Source: JBGPTK01 sp963797765 (GTDB lineage Bacteria > Acidobacteriota > Terriglobia > Acidiferrales > UBA7541). Taken from it: 64,000 nucleotides of DNA. A program made the translations under genes and the position numbers. Below the pieces are notes generated by a model. The model had not been told where the DNA came from. It saw nothing but the letters and a program-made list of their open reading frames with translations, and did not search any database. The stretch is from NCBI GenBank assembly GCA_963797765.1, contig CAWCQU010000002.1, forward strand, positions 186,001-250,000. The letters are read 5' to 3'. Shown one piece after another: positions 1-9,745 of the stretch (position 1 is its first letter; each line of letters starts with the position of its first letter).

Positions 1-349
1 CATAGTTTGCGCCGTCTTCAGCGATCCGGAAGTCGAAACCGAAAAAACCGCGGATTGCGGGGGTTGCCACATCCACATCGATCACGCCGTCGCGCATTTC
101 AAAGTCTTTCAAAATCGCCGCTCCGCCATCGAGTAAGAGGCATTTGCGGCCTTGATATTCAGTCGTCTTGGCTTGTCCTTGCAAATCCCAGCGCGGGGAG
201 TCCGAGGGAACGGAAAGCGTTTGCGGCATCTGCCCTGGCGTTGAAGCCTGCATCACCTTCAGCCCGGCGGATTCCGCCGCCAGTTTCGAATCAAAATTCT
301 GGCCGAACCCAATGCAACCCAGAAGCAGAAGCGCTGTGATGATTCGCAA
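1..349 (-). CDS. Exported LamG/jelly-roll-like protein (partial, 3' end outside window)
   Basis: The minus strand reads openly from a TTG at 349 to the window edge (116 codons). A GGGAGA Shine-Dalgarno sequence lies 6 nt before the TTG, and no ATG is better placed. The first 17 or so residues (RIITALLLLGCIGFGQ) form a short signal peptide. The rest, with stretches such as LLLDGGAAILKDFEMRDG and RGFFGFDFRIAEDG, resembles the concanavalin-like domain of the LamG/3-keto-disaccharide-hydrolase type found in many exported Acidobacteriota proteins. It probably binds or processes sugars outside the cytoplasm, but the domain call rests on a fragment. It starts 28 bp after the metallo-hydrolase gene on the same strand and is probably co-transcribed with it. 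Confidence 0.6.
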   Translation of the reverse strand, partial: MRIITALLLLGCIGFGQNFDSKLAAESAGLKVMQASTPGQMPQTLSVPSDSPRWDLQGQAKTTEYQGRKCLLLDGGAAILKDFEMRDGVIDVDVATPAIRGFFGFDFRIAEDGANY

Positions 350-377
350 GTGTGTCTCCCTTCTCAAGTGGATTGCA

Positions 378-1490
378 TCAGCGCAGTGCCGCTTCGTTGA
401 ACGTGATTTTCACCAGGTGAATCGTCATATCGTCAAATTCCGCTTGAAGATCTTTATCGTCACCCGCGAATTTCAAGCGGAACGGCGATAAATCGATCGA
501 ATCTTTTACATCTTCCAGCGAATGGAATCCGGGATGGCCAATTTGGCGAATGCGCGCGCGCATCTGGTCCACAGCGCTTTGAAGCAGGTCAGCAACCTGG
601 TACAGGAAGGTCTTGTCATGCAACACCGGTCCGTGCCCGGGAACAATTATTTCCGCGTCCAGTTGGGCCATGTTGCGCAATGTCTGGGCCCATTCCGCCG
701 GGTAGCCATCGAAGGTGTACGGGATGGGATGAACCAGCAGATCGCCGGCGGCTAGGATTTTTTCCTTGGGCAGATACACGATGGCGTCGCCCGGAGTATT
801 GCCGCGCCCCAGGTGCAATACTTGCACTTCGCGATTTCCAAGATCGATGTCGAGCTTGTCGGTGAAAGTGAGAGTGGGTGGCTGGTAAACCATCGCTCTA
901 AATTCGGCTTCCTGCTGTTCCACGCCGGGGAGAAGTTCCTGGACTTGTTTTTTCTCTTCTTCGGTCAGAGCGCGGCCTTGCTGATTCTTTCCCTGCTTCC
1001 AGGCAGCGATTGCCGCGGCAAGCCGCTTGGGGGTTCGCTCGATATTCCCCGGTTGGATCAGGTCCATGTCTCTCTTGGTCTCTACCTGAGCGATGATGGC
1101 CAGGGAAGGAAATGCATCGAGATAAGCCTTGTTGCCATTGTTGTGGTCGTTGTGAAAATGAGTGTTGAGCAGATAGCCGACGGGTTTGTCCGTCCATTGG
1201 CGAATTTGCGCGATATCTTCGCGCGCGAAGGATGGCAGGTAACAGGAATCGACCACGAACACTTCCCGTTCGCCGATAATCACAGTGGTATTTCCGTTGA
1301 CGTTTCCGTCATTCAGATGCTTGTGCTGGATGGAGTAAACGCCCTCCGCCAGCTTGGTGATTTGCCGCTGGTTGGCGTCCGCCGGACTCGCAAATACCGG
1401 AGTGGCCGCAATCAACAAGGCTACTAATGACAGAAGGAATGACCGTCGCAGACTGAGATCAGATGTGCGTGTCAATTCAATTCCCTCCAT
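378..1490 (-). CDS. Exported metallo-beta-lactamase-fold hydrolase
   Basis: 370 aa. The metal-binding motif HFHNDH at residues 111-116 is the HxHxDH signature of the metallo-beta-lactamase fold. Later AAGD and VPGHGPV supply the usual Asp and His ligands. Residues 14-34 are a hydrophobic signal peptide with a likely cleavage after VFA, so the enzyme acts in the periplasm or outside. The reading frame stays open upstream, but the start at 1490 (MEGIEL...) gives a normal signal peptide and has a GGAG close before it. Such stand-alone exported members hydrolyse diverse esters, lactones or beta-lactams, and the substrate cannot be read from the sequence. It lies between a Tat-exported esterase gene 83 bp upstream and the LamG-like gene downstream, all on the minus strand. 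Confidence 0.8.
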   Translation of the reverse strand: MEGIELTRTSDLSLRRSFLLSLVALLIAATPVFASPADANQRQITKLAEGVYSIQHKHLNDGNVNGNTTVIIGEREVFVVDSCYLPSFAREDIAQIRQWTDKPVGYLLNTHFHNDHNNGNKAYLDAFPSLAIIAQVETKRDMDLIQPGNIERTPKRLAAAIAAWKQGKNQQGRALTEEEKKQVQELLPGVEQQEAEFRAMVYQPPTLTFTDKLDIDLGNREVQVLHLGRGNTPGDAIVYLPKEKILAAGDLLVHPIPYTFDGYPAEWAQTLRNMAQLDAEIIVPGHGPVLHDKTFLYQVADLLQSAVDQMRARIRQIGHPGFHSLEDVKDSIDLSPFRLKFAGDDKDLQAEFDDMTIHLVKITFNEAALR

Positions 1491-1573
1491 TTGCTCCGCG
1501 GATGGATCAGAGCCATCCAGCGATTCGCTGCCGATTCGGCGCCGCGCAATTTCTTTCCCGTGAAAAGGCCGGT

Positions 1574-2494
1574 TTAGCCACGGCGTTGGGAGAAGAGCCA
1601 AGGTACCAGGGCTGGTTCGGTGAACGCCCATTCCCAAACGTTGTGGTCCACTCCAGCGTATTCGGTGAAGAGCGGGTGGCCGCCTGCTTTCCGCCTCGCG
1701 GCGATCCGCTCGCGGGATACGGATACCGGAACGGTCTTGTCGGAATCGCCGTGGAAATTCCACAGCGGCGTATGGATCGATCCGGTGCCGTCGTCCGGGG
1801 AGACGCTTCCACAGCAGATTACGGCCGCGGCAAAAAACTGCGGGCGATAAGTGATCATATTCCACGTGCCCGCCCCTCCCATCGATTGGCCCATCACATA
1901 GATTCGGTGTTCATCAATGGCGAACTCGTGGCGCAACGCATCGACGATTTCGAGAGCGGCCCTTGATCCGTCGCCGAAGCCTGGTAACACTGTCGCCGGG
2001 CCCTGGTTCTGCTGCGAGAAATCGTAGCGGTTCCATCCGCGATCGGTCTGCGGCGCGAGGACGTAGCAGGGAAAGCGCTGCTGGCATTCCGGAAGTACCC
2101 AGAGGCGTGTGCCAAAAATATTGCCGAGGCCGAGTTGCTTTAAATTGTCGTCACCCAGCCCGCCGCTGCCATGTAGAAACACTACCAGTGGCAGTTTCCC
2201 CCCTTTTGCTTCGGGCCGAAACAGGCGGTAGGGCATCACCCAGTCACTTTTGTGCGTGCGCGCCTCGAATTTATCTTGCAACCCCTCGGATTGCTTCTGA
2301 AACGCTTCAATCAGAGCGATTCTCTCCGGTGAGTTCGGGGCGCCAGGCGCGAGCAGTGGAGCGGAATCGTCCTTTGCTGCCGCGGAGGCATTTGGCGCGA
2401 CCGATAAGTTCAGACCGATCTGTGCAGCCGCTAGCCACGCTCCGGCGGAGGCCGAACCCAACCGGCGAACTGCTTCTCGTCGAGTGATCATCAT
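1574..2494 (-). CDS. Tat-exported alpha/beta hydrolase (dienelactone hydrolase/prolyl-oligopeptidase-like esterase)
   Basis: 306 aa from the ATG at 2494 (a second ATG follows at once). The N-terminus has a twin-arginine signal, TRREAVRRLGS, followed by a hydrophobic stretch, so the folded enzyme is probably exported. The alpha/beta-hydrolase parts are clear: oxyanion motif HGSGG at 109-113, nucleophile elbow GQSMGG with Ser204, acid in HGDSDKTVP (Asp250 or Asp252), and VDHN with His284. The architecture matches the predicted peptidase/esterase group near dienelactone hydrolase and PHB-depolymerase-like enzymes. The substrate is unknown. It is the first gene of a minus-strand run with the metallo-hydrolase and LamG-like genes, which suggests breakdown of an external ester or carbohydrate. 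Confidence 0.78.
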   Translation of the reverse strand: MMITRREAVRRLGSASAGAWLAAAQIGLNLSVAPNASAAAKDDSAPLLAPGAPNSPERIALIEAFQKQSEGLQDKFEARTHKSDWVMPYRLFRPEAKGGKLPLVVFLHGSGGLGDDNLKQLGLGNIFGTRLWVLPECQQRFPCYVLAPQTDRGWNRYDFSQQNQGPATVLPGFGDGSRAALEIVDALRHEFAIDEHRIYVMGQSMGGAGTWNMITYRPQFFAAAVICCGSVSPDDGTGSIHTPLWNFHGDSDKTVPVSVSRERIAARRKAGGHPLFTEYAGVDHNVWEWAFTEPALVPWLFSQRRG

Positions 2495-2840
2495 GTTTTG
2501 AGACTCAAGAGGTAGACGATTCCAGCGGAGAATCGTGAGCAGCGGTCTGCTAATGCATCCCCCAGCGCCAGAGGCGCGCCAGAAGTTAGCCCAACGCCTA
2601 AGCGTTGGGTAAAGCAGACGAAAAATCCCAAGCACCGGAGGTGCGACACATCGTGATCAACCAACACTAACTAAACGGAATGCGAAGAACCCCACCCTTT
2701 CCGGTGGGACTGGAAAGGATGGGGCACTCCGGGGGGTAAGACTTTTGCTTTTGGCGCCGTCTAACGAAATAATTTCATATTGCGTTCCCATAGGAAGTGT
2801 GACAGCCTCGCTATGGGAATCCAATAGGAGGGGCGGATTC
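2495..2840. repeat. Intergenic region with small palindromic repeats
   Basis: No gene is seen in this divergent spacer. It holds three short palindromes: GCGCC-AGA-GGCGC at 2565-2577, CCCAACGC-CTAA-GCGTTGGG at 2590-2609 (8-bp arms), and GCACC-GGA-GGTGC at 2632-2644. The pattern resembles the dispersed intergenic palindromes common in Acidobacteriota genomes, though that link is from general knowledge. The right part holds the padR promoter/operator region. Confidence 0.55.
2785..2819 (+). promoter_or_regulatory. Inverted repeat before padR, candidate operator
   Basis: TTCCCATAG at 2785-2793 and CTATGGGAA at 2811-2819 are perfect 9-bp inverted arms around a 17-bp spacer, ending 21 bp before the padR ATG. 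PadR proteins commonly bind dyads near their own promoter, so this is a natural auto-operator candidate. A leader hairpin is the alternative. Confidence 0.45.
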
Positions 2841-3182
2841 ATGGGCGACAAAGCGGATGTGTGGCAGGGGACGCTGGCGCTGATGGTGCTGAAGACGCTG
2901 GAATCGATGGGGCCGCTGCATGGATACGGAATTGCCCGGCGTATTGAGCAGACCAGCGGCGATTTGTTGTCGGTGAATTACGGGACGCTGTATCCCGCGC
3001 TCTTGAAATTGGAGCAGGAGGGCTACATCTCGTCCGAGTGGGGCCAATCGGACAACAACCGGAAAGCAAAATATTACAAGCTGACTCGAGCCGGAAAGAA
3101 ACAGGTGGAGCGCGAGGAGAAAGATTGGGAGCAGGCTACGGCGATTCTGGCCCGGTTTCTTGCGCCGCGAGAGGAGTCTTAA
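2841..3182 (+). CDS. PadR-family transcriptional regulator
   Basis: 113 aa. The ATG at 2841 follows an excellent AGGAGGGG site; a longer open frame upstream has no support. The protein is a single winged-helix PadR domain: GTLALMVLKTLESMGPLHGYGIARRIE, then the YPALLKLEQEGYI recognition helix/wing and KAKYYKLTRAGKK. It is the short form with only a brief C-terminal dimer helix (REEKDWEQATAILARF). PadR genes next to ADOP permease genes are a common pair in Acidobacteriota. Here the stop is 3 bp before the start of the ADOP relic and the downstream permease follows, so it probably represses its own operon in response to an unknown ligand. The inverted repeat at 2785-2819 is a candidate operator. 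Confidence 0.9.
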   Translation: MGDKADVWQGTLALMVLKTLESMGPLHGYGIARRIEQTSGDLLSVNYGTLYPALLKLEQEGYISSEWGQSDNNRKAKYYKLTRAGKKQVEREEKDWEQATAILARFLAPREES

Positions 3183-3185
3183 GCT

Positions 3186-3315
3186 ATGCACGGCTTACGC
3201 GGCTGGATTTTGCGCTTGGCTGGATTGTTTCACCGGGAAAGACGCGATCGCGAACTCGCGGCGGAGACGCGGCGCGATGCGAGTGGATCCGATGGTCGCG
3301 CTGCGGTACGAATAA
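3186..3315 (+). pseudogene. Scar of an ADOP permease gene (N-terminus joined to C-terminus)
   Basis: An ATG at 3186 with a GAGAGGAG site begins a typical ADOP prefix (LRGWILRLAGLFHRERRDRELAAE). The match stops after about 27 residues. In the +1 frame, 3277-3315 then encodes MRVDPMVALRYE plus stop, which is the invariant C-terminus of the other permeases here (RRAMRVDPMVALRYE). About 2.5 kb of coding sequence between these ends is missing. The simplest reading is one internal deletion of a former permease gene, leaving a 130-bp scar between padR and the next permease. The ends are plain in the sequence; the deletion is inferred. Confidence 0.75.
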
Positions 3316-3329
3316 ACGGAGGAAGATTT

Positions 3330-5995
3330 ATGCGCTGGATGCGCGCGTTGATTGTGCGGTTGAGCAGTTTATTCGGCAGGGAGCGGCGCGATCGCGACCT
3401 TGCAGCGGAAATGGAAAGCCATCTGCAGATGCACATGGAAGACAATGTGCGCGCGGGAATGACCGCCGCGGAAGCGCGCCGCAAGGCTTTGATGCAACTC
3501 GGCGGAATGGAGCAAACCAAGGAAATTTATCGCGACCAGCGCGGCGTCCCGGTGCTGGAAAATCTTGCCCAGGATTTGCGCTACGGCGCGCGGATGCTGC
3601 GAAAAAATCCGGGCTTCACGCTGGTTACGGTTCTCACGCTGGCTCTCGGAATCGGCGCGAATACGGCGATCTTCAGCATCGTCGACGCGGTATTGCTCCG
3701 GCCGCTGCCGTATCGCGATCCCTCGCGGATCATGACGGTGTGGCAAAGCTCCCCGCGCAAGCAAATCGAAAATGGCCTGGTGTCTCCCGCCAATTTTCTG
3801 GATTGGAAATCCCGCAACACTGTGTTTCAGGACCTGGCGGCCATGACATATTGGAATTTGGACTACGCGGGAAAAGGCGAACCGGAGTCATTTCGCGCGG
3901 AATATGTTTCCAACAACTTTTTCGACATGCTGGGTGTCCGCGCGGAAATTGGCCGCACGTTTGTCCCGGGGGAATATGAGCACGGGCGCGACCGGGTGAT
4001 TGTGCTGAGCCACGGGCTCTGGGAACGCCGCTTCGGAAGCGATCCCAATGTGATCGGACAAAAAATCACATTCAGCATCGGAGACTATGTAATTGACGGG
4101 GTGCTGCCGGCGGATTTCACGCTTCCTTGGATCGGCCGCGAGCGCGAAATTTTCGTTCCTCTCACGTTCTCTCCCGACGAACAAAAAGTCCGCGGAGACG
4201 CCTACCTGCACGTAATCGGCAGGCTGAAGACCGGCATCACGCCGCGGCAAGCGCAATCCGCGATCGCTCCCGTCGCCGCGCAATTGGCCCAGGAATATCC
4301 GATGGAGGATGCCGGCGTGGGAATCGCCGTCGTCCCGGTGCTCGAAAAAACAGTGGGCAAAGTGCGGCCCATGCTGCTGGCATTGCTTGCCGCCGTGGGG
4401 CTGGTGTTGCTCACCGGTTGTGTGAACGTTGCGAATCTATTGCTGGCTCGCGGCAGTTCGCGCCAGCGTGAAATGGCCATTCGAATCGCGATGGGGGCGG
4501 GCCGCGCGCGGCTGATGCGCCAGTTGCTGACGGAAAGTTTTCTATTAACGGTGCTGGGATGCGCAGGCGGCTTGCTGCTGGCACGGTGGTCCGCTCGCCT
4601 GCTGGTGGCTTTGCAGCCGGGAGATATTCCGCGGCTGGCAGGCGCGGCGATCGATTCACGAGTATTTCTCTTCGCCCTGGGCATTTCTCTTTTAACGGCG
4701 CTGATTTTCGGACTGGCTCCATCAATCCAGGTATCTCGCGCGGACTTGCAAGGATCGCTGCAAGAGAGCGGAGACCGCACCGGCGCAAGTCCCGGCCGAC
4801 GGGGATTGCGCAGCATCCTGGTTGTGACGGAAGTGACGCTGGCGGTGATGCTGCTGGTGGGCGCAGGTTTGCTGATTCGAAGTTTCGTGAATTTGATTAA
4901 CGTGAATCCCGGCTACATTTCAGATCGCGTGATTGGATTGCAGGTATTCGTGTGGGACCGCTATTCCACGCCCGATCTGCGCCGCGCCTATTTCGATCAA
5001 GCCATTCAAAATGTGGCGGCGCTTCCCGGAGTGGAGCGATGTGGGTGCCGTTTCCGTTTTGCCGCTTGCTGCTGGGCTCGCCGCGCCGGCCCGTTCCGTT
5101 CGGAATCGAAGGGCGCCCGGCGCTGCGGCCGGACCAACGCCCGTCAGCGCTGCAGACGGTAGCCACTCCGGGCTATTTCGGCGCGATGGGAATTCCGCTG
5201 CTGCGCGGCCGGATTTTCGATTCGTCCGACCGGCGCGATTCGAAGCCAGTGGTCCTAATCAATCAGACCATGGCGCAAAAATACTGGCCGGGAGAGGACC
5301 CGGTTGGAAAGGAAATCACGCTGGCAGCGGCACAGAGCAATTCCGCGCCGCCGCCGAAATATGAAATCGTGGGCATCGTCGGCGACGTCCGCCAAACGGG
5401 ACCGGAAGGCGCAGTGATGGCCGAGTTTTACCAGCCGCATGCACAAAGCCCCAGCGGCTCGATGGCGTTTGTTGTGCGGACCGGCAGCGATCCTATGGGC
5501 TTATTGAAGCCGATTGAAGGCGCGATCTGGCACGCCAACAAGACCATTCCGTTTTACATGGTCAGCACCATGCGCCAATTACTGGAGAATTCCCGCGCCA
5601 ATCGCCGCTTCAGCGTAGTGCTGCTGGCGGGATTCGCGCTGGTGGCGCTGATTCTGGCGATGATCGGCATCTATGGAGTGGTCAGCTATTCCACGGCGCA
5701 ACGCACCCGCGAAATCGGAATCCGCATGGCCCTCGGCGCACAACGTGGCGACGTAATGGGCATGGTGGTTGGCCAGGGGATGCGATTGGTGCTGATAGGC
5801 GTGTGCGCCGGTATTTTGGGAGCTTTATTGATGGGCCGCCTACTCTCCAGCCTGCTCTTCGGAGTAAGCTGGCTCGACCCTCTAACCTTCGCCGGCGTGG
5901 CATTCGTTCTGGTCCTGGTAGCGTTCGCTGCATGCTACATCCCAGCCCGCCGCGCGATGCACGTAGATCCGATGATCGCGCTGCGCTACGAATAG
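3330..5995 (+). CDS. ADOP-type ABC permease with N-terminal prefix domain, two frame breaks
   Basis: ATG at 3330 after CGGAGGA. The product would be about 887 aa if two single-base excesses (near 5038 and between 5065 and 5095) are removed. The frame passes from LPGVE through VGAVSVLPL to PFGIEGRPAL and ends in the normal MIALRYE. Residues 1-75 are the soluble ADOP prefix (RERRDRDLAAE, AAEARRKALMQLGG). Then come the first membrane segment (LTLALGIGANTAIFS), the MacB-like periplasmic domain, FtsX-type membrane blocks and a second copy of the same layout. ADOPs resemble MacB/FtsX permeases but have no ATPase gene beside them, and their function is unknown. It is the only permease here with the prefix, and it sits behind padR. 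The breaks may be sequence errors or a real lesion. Confidence 0.75.
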
Positions 5996-6208
5996 AAGGA
6001 TGGCGGTATTAACTTGCTGAATGGGGACTAGAGGCGCTCCTGCCGAACGACCGATGAATGCGGGACGCGTGTCTCGTGCCTCCTACGGGTCATGCTCAAA
6101 TGGCATGTTCCTTCCGCGGAATACAATTAAATACGTTTTTCGAGTAAATTCTGTTGGTCACCTTATAGGCAAATCAATAAAACTGATTAACCTCGTGAGG
6201 GCACACTA

Positions 6209-6691
6209 ATGAGCATCGCTCGATGGCGGTATCGCGATCTACTCGTTCGAATCTCAGGAGGGCTAATCTTATTGATGCTGGCGACGGGAGCGACGTCGTC
6301 AATCGCGCAACAACGAAAGACCCCTCCGACTGTTGTCGCTGCTGCTGTGCCATTTTATCCTCGCACTACACAGATGGCGCACATCGAGGGAGTCGTTCGG
6401 CTTCGAATATCAACTGATGGGACTCGACCTTCATCGATAGAAATTGAAAGCGGCCAACCAATGTTGGCTCAAGCAGCTAAGGAAAACGTTAAGACATGGT
6501 TGTTCGAAGAACATTCCCCGACAACCTTCGAAACCACCTATCGATACAAACTTTTGCATTCCGGGTGCGACGCCAAGTGCACTTGCGATAGCACTGAAAA
6601 AGACTCCGTGCTGCTTAAGTTGCCCGCTGAGGTGGAAGTGAGCGCGAAAGAATTGATTGTCTGCGAGCCCGCAGGTGATCGCAAAGACTAG
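6209..6691 (+). CDS. Small exported protein with TonB C-terminal-like domain
   Basis: 160 aa. A signal peptide or anchor spans about residues 14-34 (ISGGLILLMLATGATSSIAQ). Residues 45-103 match the TonB C-terminal fold: a YPRTTQMAHIEGVVRLRISTDG stretch, then IESGQPMLAQAAKENVKTW. The proline-rich spacer of a true TonB is missing and the tail is Cys-rich (CDAKCTC). It is therefore more likely a free periplasmic TonB-C-domain protein of a kind often multiplied in Acidobacteriota than a working energy transducer. The 80 bp before the start are AT-rich compared with the neighbours, and the gene itself is less GC-rich, which may indicate transfer. No partner gene is adjacent. Confidence 0.65.
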   Translation: MSIARWRYRDLLVRISGGLILLMLATGATSSIAQQRKTPPTVVAAAVPFYPRTTQMAHIEGVVRLRISTDGTRPSSIEIESGQPMLAQAAKENVKTWLFEEHSPTTFETTYRYKLLHSGCDAKCTCDSTEKDSVLLKLPAEVEVSAKELIVCEPAGDRKD

Positions 6692-6865
6692 GTTCAGGCG
6701 AACTAGACAATGTTGACGAGGCTTTCATCCGAATTGACCTTGTATCTGAAGTACGACCGAGTCTCGCGAAGATTGAGTCGGATCCGTTGCGGTGCCATTG
6801 AGCTTAGATGTAGTGAAACCGATGCTTTGCGTCATACATTGAGAGTAAGATTTAGTAACTTTAAA

Positions 6866-7790
6866 TTAGAAGCGCCAGACGGCGGTCTTTCCATTGAATT
6901 CCAATTCGGAGCTGCTGCCGAGCTCCAATGCCTTGTGCCCTGCACTGTCGTTGCGAAGAGTGAATTGGATTGCGGTGACTCCACTGCGTGCCGGTGGGCG
7001 CGCCGCCTCAAAAGTCCGAATAAGCAGCTCGATATCGCTTCCTTTGCAAGAAGTTTCCTTGCCGTGGCGCGAAATCTGAAATCCATAGATTCCGCAGATT
7101 TTTTCAAATTCCTTCGCTTCACCCGATTCCAGCAGCAGGCGAATTCGCGCCACGTCCACAAACAATCCCTCGTTGCGTTCGCGCGTTCGGCTCACTTTCG
7201 CGGCGTAGCGTTCCAGAACATCAGCGCGGCGGATGCTGGGTTGCGCCGGAGGCAATTGCGGATACCATTTCCTTAGAAAATCCGGAATTGTACTCCATCA
7301 TCCACGTGGCGAATTTCGATTTCTCGAAGGAAGAGCCGAAGATGAGTTGCAGGAACCAATTGACGGTTTTGCCTTCGGCTTGACGGTTGATCGGCTTCAC
7401 CATGGCCATGTTCGAGTTTGATTGATTGAGGAGCGAGGCCAGGGATTGCACACCTCCCGGCGTTTCTGTGCCAAACGCAACCCCGCTGAATGTTTCGGGC
7501 GCCTTTCCATCTTTGGGAGGCTCGAGCAATTCAAAGTAGGTGTGTTCACCGTAGAAATAGAGGCCGGTGTAGGTCTTATCGGCGCGAGTGGTGGTCCGCG
7601 ATTCGAATGCTCCGAAATTCTTTTGCAGAAAATCGTTTTCCGCCACGGCTTTATAGGTTTCAGGAGATGGAGCGACGTAGAGATGGTTCAAATAGACGGT
7701 CGCGGGCGGCGCTTTCTCCACACGGCCGCGAGCGTGGATCGTTGTCATGGCAAGAATCAAGACTGCGATGAGAAGACTCGTGTTTCGCAC
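6866..7790 (-). CDS. Exported DUF5829-like protein, one frame break
   Basis: The gene starts at a GTG (7790) with a signal peptide (LLIAVLILAMTTIHA). One frame runs to ...KEMVSAIA near 7250 and the next continues with PPAQPSIRRADVLERYAAK to the stop at 6866. Removing one T from the AATT at 7254-7257 joins them into about 307 aa. The N-terminal block (VYLNHLYVAPSPETYKAVAE, DKTYTGLYFYGE, YFELLEP) resembles the DUF5829 family, which has glyoxalase-like features and no known function. That family name is from memory. The gene is convergent with the TonB-C gene and divergent from the amidohydrolase gene. Confidence 0.55.
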
Positions 7791-7971
7791 TCGAAAAGTA
7801 TGCCAGCCGAACAGTTTTCCTCCAAGCCGATTTTGGCTCAGGCAACGCCAAATGGGCGGCTGTTGCGTCTAAGGGGACAGCATTCCGGAATAACGCCTCT
7901 AAGGCGCTCCAAGCGATCTGGAAAAGCAGGCGAACCCATTGGAGATGGGAATCTCCCCGAAAGGTGGATCG

Positions 7972-9413
7972 ATGAAGATTCTGAATCGAATTTTGCTGGT
8001 GCTGCTGGCGATTGGGATTGGCGCCGGCTCGCGCTGCCTGGCTGCTGAAGAGCGCCTGGCCATCAAGGACGTCACCGTGATTGACGCCACGGGCGCCGCA
8101 GCCCAGCCAAATCAAACCGTGGTGATTGCGGGTGGCAGAATCGAAGAAATCGGACCGTCGCGCAAGGTTCGAATCTCGGCGGGAGTCCGGGTAATCGACG
8201 GCAAGGGCCAATTCCTTATCCCCGGCCTCTGGGATATGCATGTGCATCTGGCAGGCATCGTGGCCGATCCAGTGTGGAGCAAGGAGACGCTGCTGCCACT
8301 TTTGATCGCCAATGGTGTGACAGGAGTTCGTGACATGGGCGGAAAACTTTCCTCGCTCATCGCCTGGCGGCAGGAAATTGTCGCCGGAAAGCTGCTCGGC
8401 CCGCACCTCTTCTTTTCCGGGCCCATGATCGATGGCGCCTCGTTCGGCGATCTGGACATTCTCGTCGCAAAGACGCCGGAAGAAGGCCGCGCTGCCGTGG
8501 ACAAACTGCAGCAGCAGGGCGCCGATTTCATCAAGGTTATCTCGCGATTGAACCGCGAAACTTATTTCGCGATTGCCGAAGAATCCAAAGCGCGCCGAAT
8601 CCGGTTTGCCGGGCACGTACCGGTGGCGGTGGGCACCGGGGAAGCCTCAGACGCCGGGCAACAGAGCATCGAGCACATCTTGTATGGTGGCTTCGCTGTG
8701 GCGTGCGCGAAGAACGAACTGGAGCTTCGCGCGCAGCTTGTGGATGCATTCCGCAACGGCAGAATCCTGGCAATCGCGAAGGTGATCAATGCCGCCCAGG
8801 AACAATACGATCCGGAGAAAGCCGCTGCATTGTGGAAGAAGCTGGTGGCCAATCAAACCTGGGTGGTTCCCACTCTGGTTTCCACCTACGATAGCGGCCA
8901 ACTGGACCAACTCGCCGCCAAAAAAGATTTCCTGGAATTCCTGCCGCAAAGCGTGTCGAAGGATTGGGCGCCGGCGGAGATTCAAAATGCAACCGTGCCG
9001 GCCAAACTCGAGTGGTATCAGAGCCAGTTGAAAGCGCACATGAAACTGGTTGGCGAGATGCATCATGCCGGAGTGCGGCTTCTGGCCGGAACGGATTCGC
9101 TCGATACCTATGAATTCCCAGGGTATAGCCTGCATCAGGAATTGCAGTTCCTGGTGCAATCCGGTTTAACGCCAATGGAAGCCTTGCAGGCTGCCACCCT
9201 GAATGCCGCCACATTCCTGGGCAAGCAATCCGACTACGGCACGATCCAAAAAGGAAAGTAGCGGACATAGTTCTGCTCGAAGCAAACCCGCTCGATAATA
9301 TTGCTAACACACAGAAAATACGGGGTGTTGTGGTCGCTGGACGTTTCCTGGATCAGGCAGCGCTTTCTGGAATGTTGGAATCCGCAAAGAAGGCCGCTGC
9401 ACAGGCCAAATGA
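7972..9413 (+). CDS. Exported amidohydrolase, one frame break near its C-terminus
   Basis: ATG at 7972 after AGGTGG; signal peptide to about residue 25 (SRCLA-A). It is an imidazolonepropionase/prolidase-like amidohydrolase: first metal pair HVH at 90-92, FIKVIS with a candidate metal-bridging Lys, AGHVPV, QSIEHI and LAGTDSL with the catalytic Asp. The open frame stops at 9261 after GTIQKGK, exactly where the family continues with ADIVLL. In the -1 frame, ADIVLLEANPLDNI runs on to a TGA at 9411-9413, giving about 480 aa. One missing A near 9258 (GK-I-AD) explains this. Members cleave cyclic amides, Xaa-Pro dipeptides or related bonds, and the substrate is unknown. The tail strand belongs to the conserved beta-sandwich, so a true truncation would probably harm the enzyme. 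Confidence 0.78.
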
Positions 9414-9481
9414 CCGGCTTATGGGCGGGATGCGGTTTGATATCTTCAATTTGCACGAATATTTCGAGGGGAAGTTGACTC

Positions 9482-9589
9482 GGGATTCTTCGCCCGAACA
9501 GCGGGCTCAGAATGACGGCAGGAGCCTACGCCACGCCTGTCCCCCGCGCAGTCATCCTGAGCAAGCGGTGTTTGCGCCGCGAAGGATCC
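9482..9589. repeat. Inverted pair of GTCATYCTGAG...GAAGRATCC intergenic repeats
   Basis: The 332-bp gap between the amidohydrolase and comM genes holds no gene. It has one repeat unit in minus orientation at 9482-9515 (GGGATTCTTCGCCC ... CTCAGAATGAC) and one in plus orientation at 9551-9589 (GTCATCCTGAG ... GAAGGATCC). The outer bases are shared and the centres form GC-rich hairpins. Related copies lie at 17375-17411 and 42589-42615. Confidence 0.65.
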
Positions 9590-9745
9590 AGCGTAAACTG
9601 CGCGCCAGAGGAATGTTTAGTCGCAGCGAAGTCTTCAACGCAAGCCGCGCGCTTGGGAGAGAGTCAATCCGCTCCAGCTTTTACTAGCGCATACCTATCG
9701 TTTGAGTTAACCTGCCTGTGGCGGAAGCAGGGGCCTCCCTCTCTC

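Noticed and set aside
813..1427. 204-codon plus-strand open frame
   Set aside because: It lies antisense to the metallo-hydrolase, whose motifs are clear, and its translation has no domain likeness. High GC favours such shadow frames.
6209..6691. Second true TonB
   Set aside because: Lacks the proline-rich spacer needed to span the periplasm; kept as a TonB-C-domain protein only.
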